DNA of 8,123 bases from Oscillospiraceae bacterium (GTDB lineage: Bacteria; Bacillota_A; Clostridia; Oscillospirales; Ruminococcaceae): contig JAGAJA010000013.1 of NCBI GenBank assembly GCA_017829075.1, positions 1 through 8,123 of the forward strand, given 5' to 3'. Below are positions 6,009 through 8,123 of the stretch, one piece after another (position 1 is the stretch's first letter; every line of letters starts with the position of its first letter). The notes under the pieces are model-generated. The model worked only from the letters and a program-made list of their open reading frames with translations, did not search any database and was not told the origin of the DNA. The position numbers and the translations under genes are program-made.

Positions 6009-7034
6009 TCACTCAAACGCCATCTCATAATCACCGAAATCAATCGTTAGCGGCCGTTCTTCCAGCAGGTCGGCGTACTGAACCGCCGCGTCCAGGTGCG
6101 ACACGATGTCGCACCCAAATTCATCCGGGAGCCTTTCGGATTCCACGCCGGACTGCCCGATGATATAATAACTTATCTCAGCATGAACGGTATCGCCATG
6201 TCCGAAATCCCTGTCAAACTGACCGAGGATTCCAAGCTCATCAAGCTCGTCAGCGCTCTCTACATACGCTCCGGTAACGTAAATCTCCGAGTCCAGAGAA
6301 ACAACGCTGAAAGTGTATGAGTGACTTTGCAAACCGAGCTTTTCTATAAGCTCTGAAAGTTCGGATTTTTCATCTTTAGGAATTTCGGTCGGCTCCGCAG
6401 CGCTGAATGCTTCGTTGATTTCTGCTTCCAGGCGGTCAGCTTCCTCACGCTTTGTCTGTAGCTTCTGCATCAGAAAAGACTTGATATTGTCAAAACCGCG
6501 CTGGCTGAAAGAAATGTACTGTGACCCGCTGACGTTTACAAAACGAATAAACTGATAGCCTCCTGTATTCTTCAGGTAATTTAAATACGCCTCGAAATAC
6601 TCATCGTTGCTATATATAACAAAACCGCGGTCCTTGATTTCAGAATCGCGGTTTCCAAATAGTCCGGACATATCATTATACTCATCATATTCGCAGTCAG
6701 AAACAGCTGCCGGAACGCCAGCACCATGAAATCTCATAAGCGAATACGCCGCGCCAAGCGGGATTTTGCTCATCTCGTTCAGCTTGAACTGCCTGCCTTT
6801 TTCGTGACGTGTTATTGTGTCCCTGTCAAAGTCGATATCGTATGTAATTAAGCCATTCCGCTTATCGCGAGTATAATTATCATCGCTGAGCTGATTATTT
6901 CTATCAAGGCTCATGAGTGCGTCGTAAGGGTTTTCATTGGAATACAGTGCTGTAAGGAATGACTTCAAGTTCATAGTCCAGTTGGAATAGCAGTGTTTCT
7001 CACCATTCTGTTTTATGCGGAATTCAATGCTCAT
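6009..7034 (-). CDS. Conserved hypothetical element protein with in-frame palindromic repeat
   Basis: 341 residues; I do not recognise the family. No signal peptide or membrane segment is visible, so it is probably cytoplasmic. Residues about 190-213 form a charged helix (QKLQTKREEADRLEAEI) that may be a coiled coil, followed by an acidic linker and a beta-rich C-terminal region. The ATG at 7034 is chosen over a GTG at 7040 because GGAGA (7042-7046) lies 7 bases before the ATG but only one base before the GTG. The start is two bases beyond the helicase stop, so the two genes are surely co-transcribed. Residues 307-314 (GCDIVSHL) are encoded exactly by a copy of the palindrome found between other genes of this window, suggesting an insertion near the C-terminus that kept the frame. 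Context suggests an accessory role in the element. Confidence 0.8.
   Translation of the reverse strand: MSIEFRIKQNGEKHCYSNWTMNLKSFLTALYSNENPYDALMSLDRNNQLSDDNYTRDKRNGLITYDIDFDRDTITRHEKGRQFKLNEMSKIPLGAAYSLMRFHGAGVPAAVSDCEYDEYNDMSGLFGNRDSEIKDRGFVIYSNDEYFEAYLNYLKNTGGYQFIRFVNVSGSQYISFSQRGFDNIKSFLMQKLQTKREEADRLEAEINEAFSAAEPTEIPKDEKSELSELIEKLGLQSHSYTFSVVSLDSEIYVTGAYVESADELDELGILGQFDRDFGHGDTVHAEISYYIIGQSGVESERLPDEFGCDIVSHLDAAVQYADLLEERPLTIDFGDYEMAFE
6095..6115. repeat. 21-bp palindrome copy inside the 7034-6009 coding region
   Basis: GGTGCGACA and TGTCGCACC around a 3-base centre. It is the same repeat as the intergenic copies and lies in frame, encoding residues 307-314 (GCDIVSHL) of the 341-residue protein. 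Confidence 0.85.
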
Positions 7035-7036
7035 AA

Positions 7037-8123
7037 TCACATCTCCATTTCTTCGTTTTCGTCGTCGGAATAATCGCTCATAACCGCTTCATCATGCGGT
7101 TTGTCGGCAACCTCCAGTTCGGCGTTTATCTGAGCCTGGCGTTCCAGACCGGCGCGGAGCTGTTCCTCATACTGGAACGGCTTGCCGTACTGCTCCTTTG
7201 CGTTTGAAAGCTGCTTTTTTGCCTGCTCCAGCTCAGCATTAAGTCCGTGGATCTGCTCCGGAATGCGCTCGTACAGATTACACAGCCTTGTCACGCCGCC
7301 AAGCCCGCTCATCGAGTAATCGCAGGTGTAATGCCCGTTCGCTTTTAGCGACAGCGACACCAGAGCGCCCTGGTGCATCAGCACGATTTTGAAATCGTTC
7401 AGCTCGCCGACTGCCCTCGATTTGTACTCCTGATAATCATCGGACATCATGTATTTTGTAACCAGCGCCGCCAGCTCGTCGCCGGCTTTGGAGCGCTCAA
7501 CATAAGTCCTGCCGCCAAGCGTCATGCGGAAGTTGTCCTCCGTTATCGGCGGCGCTGCAGAAATCAGCTCGATATCCTTTTTCGTCCACTCGATCATTTT
7601 TTCTTTTCGGGAAATCAAATCCGGATATCGCTTGCTGATATCGTATTCAAAAGAGCGCTGCTGCTGATAATAATTCGCCTGCAGCAATTTCAGACGGTTC
7701 ACCTCGTTGTCCACCGTCATTTTCTCGGCTATCAGGGGATTGCCGGTCGTTGCGGCTTTCATTTCAGCGAACGTCAGCGCGGTGTCGTCAATATCCTCGC
7801 AGGTTCGCGCGGCTGGCTTGCCGGACATTATCTGCGAGATTATCTGCTGTTTCTTCTCAAGAATCTGCCAGCGATAATTGTCAAATGTGCCTTTTGTGGA
7901 GTAATACCCGATGTAAACCTCGGAATTTTCGTTGCCCTGGCGTATTCCGCGGCCGTTCCTCTGTTCGATATCTGAGGGACGATATGGGGCGTCAAGGTGG
8001 TGCAGGGCAGAGAGCTTTCTTTGAATATTCACGCCGGTTCCGAGCTTTCCGGTCAAGCCGATAATGATTTTTATTTCGGCGTTGTTTACCTTTTCAAACA
8101 TGGCAAGGCGCTGTTTATCATTC
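7037..8123 (-). CDS. SNF2-type DEAD/DEAH helicase of a mobile element, C-terminal part (5' end outside window)
   Basis: The frame is open to the window edge (visible codons before the first Met read N-D-K-Q-R-L-A), so the 5' part is missing and the Met at 8101 is internal. Counting from that Met, residues 12-27 (IIIGLTGKLGTGVNIQ) match helicase motif V and residues 47-57 (QRNGRGIRQGN) match motif VI with its arginine finger; LHHLDAPYRPSDIEQ between them is characteristic of SNF2 helicases in Firmicutes conjugative elements, often fused to an N6-DNA methylase-like region upstream. After the helicase lobe come a charged helical stretch (about 110-180), a small domain (about 190-275) and a C-terminal coiled coil (about 280-335), ending in an acidic tail. 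The expected role is ATP-driven DNA remodelling on the element. The last codons contain GGAGATG, which supplies the ribosome binding site of the next gene. The family is secure; the exact function is not. Confidence 0.9.
   Translation of the reverse strand, partial: NDKQRLAMFEKVNNAEIKIIIGLTGKLGTGVNIQRKLSALHHLDAPYRPSDIEQRNGRGIRQGNENSEVYIGYYSTKGTFDNYRWQILEKKQQIISQIMSGKPAARTCEDIDDTALTFAEMKAATTGNPLIAEKMTVDNEVNRLKLLQANYYQQQRSFEYDISKRYPDLISRKEKMIEWTKKDIELISAAPPITEDNFRMTLGGRTYVERSKAGDELAALVTKYMMSDDYQEYKSRAVGELNDFKIVLMHQGALVSLSLKANGHYTCDYSMSGLGGVTRLCNLYERIPEQIHGLNAELEQAKKQLSNAKEQYGKPFQYEEQLRAGLERQAQINAELEVADKPHDEAVMSDYSDDENEEMEM
7042..7046 (-). promoter_or_regulatory. Ribosome binding site deciding the 7034 start
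   Basis: GGAGA on the minus strand, 7 bases before the ATG at 7034. It lies inside the last codons of the helicase gene (Glu-Met-stop), so the end of one reading frame doubles as the Shine-Dalgarno sequence of the next. It is too close to the GTG at 7040 to serve that codon. Confidence 0.7.

Noticed and set aside
193..6115. CRISPR array
   Set aside because: The palindromes are separated by kilobases with genes between and have no regular spacers or cas genes.

Overview
The window looks like part of an integrated conjugative or other mobile element in a Gram-positive gut anaerobe of the class Clostridia, probably Ruminococcus-like. The reasons are the gene families (the C-terminal half of an SNF2-type element helicase, a DUF3849 protein, a DUF3991/Toprim primase-like protein), strong AGGAG-type ribosome binding sites, and an ECF sigma factor paired with a DUF4367 anti-sigma protein. 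The genus is an inference from general familiarity with these families. All seven supported genes lie on the minus strand, so transcription runs from high to low coordinates.

Layout in transcription order. The window opens inside a helicase gene (8123-7037, start outside the window). It is followed almost without gaps by an unrecognised protein (7034-6009), an acidic Cys-containing protein (5962-5225) and a DUF3849 protein (5180-3963). Next comes a 2.65-kb block with its own promoters and terminator: ECF sigma factor (3808-3245), membrane anti-sigma factor overlapping it by ATGA (3248-2616), and a secreted protein with two cystatin-like repeats and a DUF4367 domain (2510-1398). A bidirectional hairpin terminator (1329-1368) closes the block. 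The DUF3991/Toprim gene (1258-218) then resumes the element's accessory operon. The last 217 bases hold no gene but a dense row of short hairpins.

Two things stand out. First, a 19-23 bp palindrome (arm AGGTGCGACAC) recurs immediately after stop codons at 193-211, 5198-5220 and 5985-6007. A fourth copy (6095-6115) sits in frame near the 3' end of the 7034-6009 gene, and a degenerate copy lies just ahead of the Toprim gene. The copy at 193-211 is joined to a row of five other hairpins (65-162), suggesting a larger structured repeat of which the solitary palindromes may be a core. Second, the sigma/anti-sigma/secreted-protein block looks like a self-contained cassette placed into the element operon. 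It is flanked by a 9-bp direct repeat (ACATCTCCG). The sequence ahead of the Toprim gene closely resembles the junction ahead of the DUF3849 gene, as if both were once equivalent operon junctions.

How the genes may work together: helicase, DUF3849 and Toprim proteins are typical DNA-processing and accessory genes of such elements. The cassette is probably an independent envelope-signalling unit. Matching ECF-type promoter motifs lie upstream of the sigma gene and of the secreted-protein gene, so the sigma factor probably activates itself and the secreted protein. That protein carries the same extracellular domain as the anti-sigma factor, which invites a feedback model.
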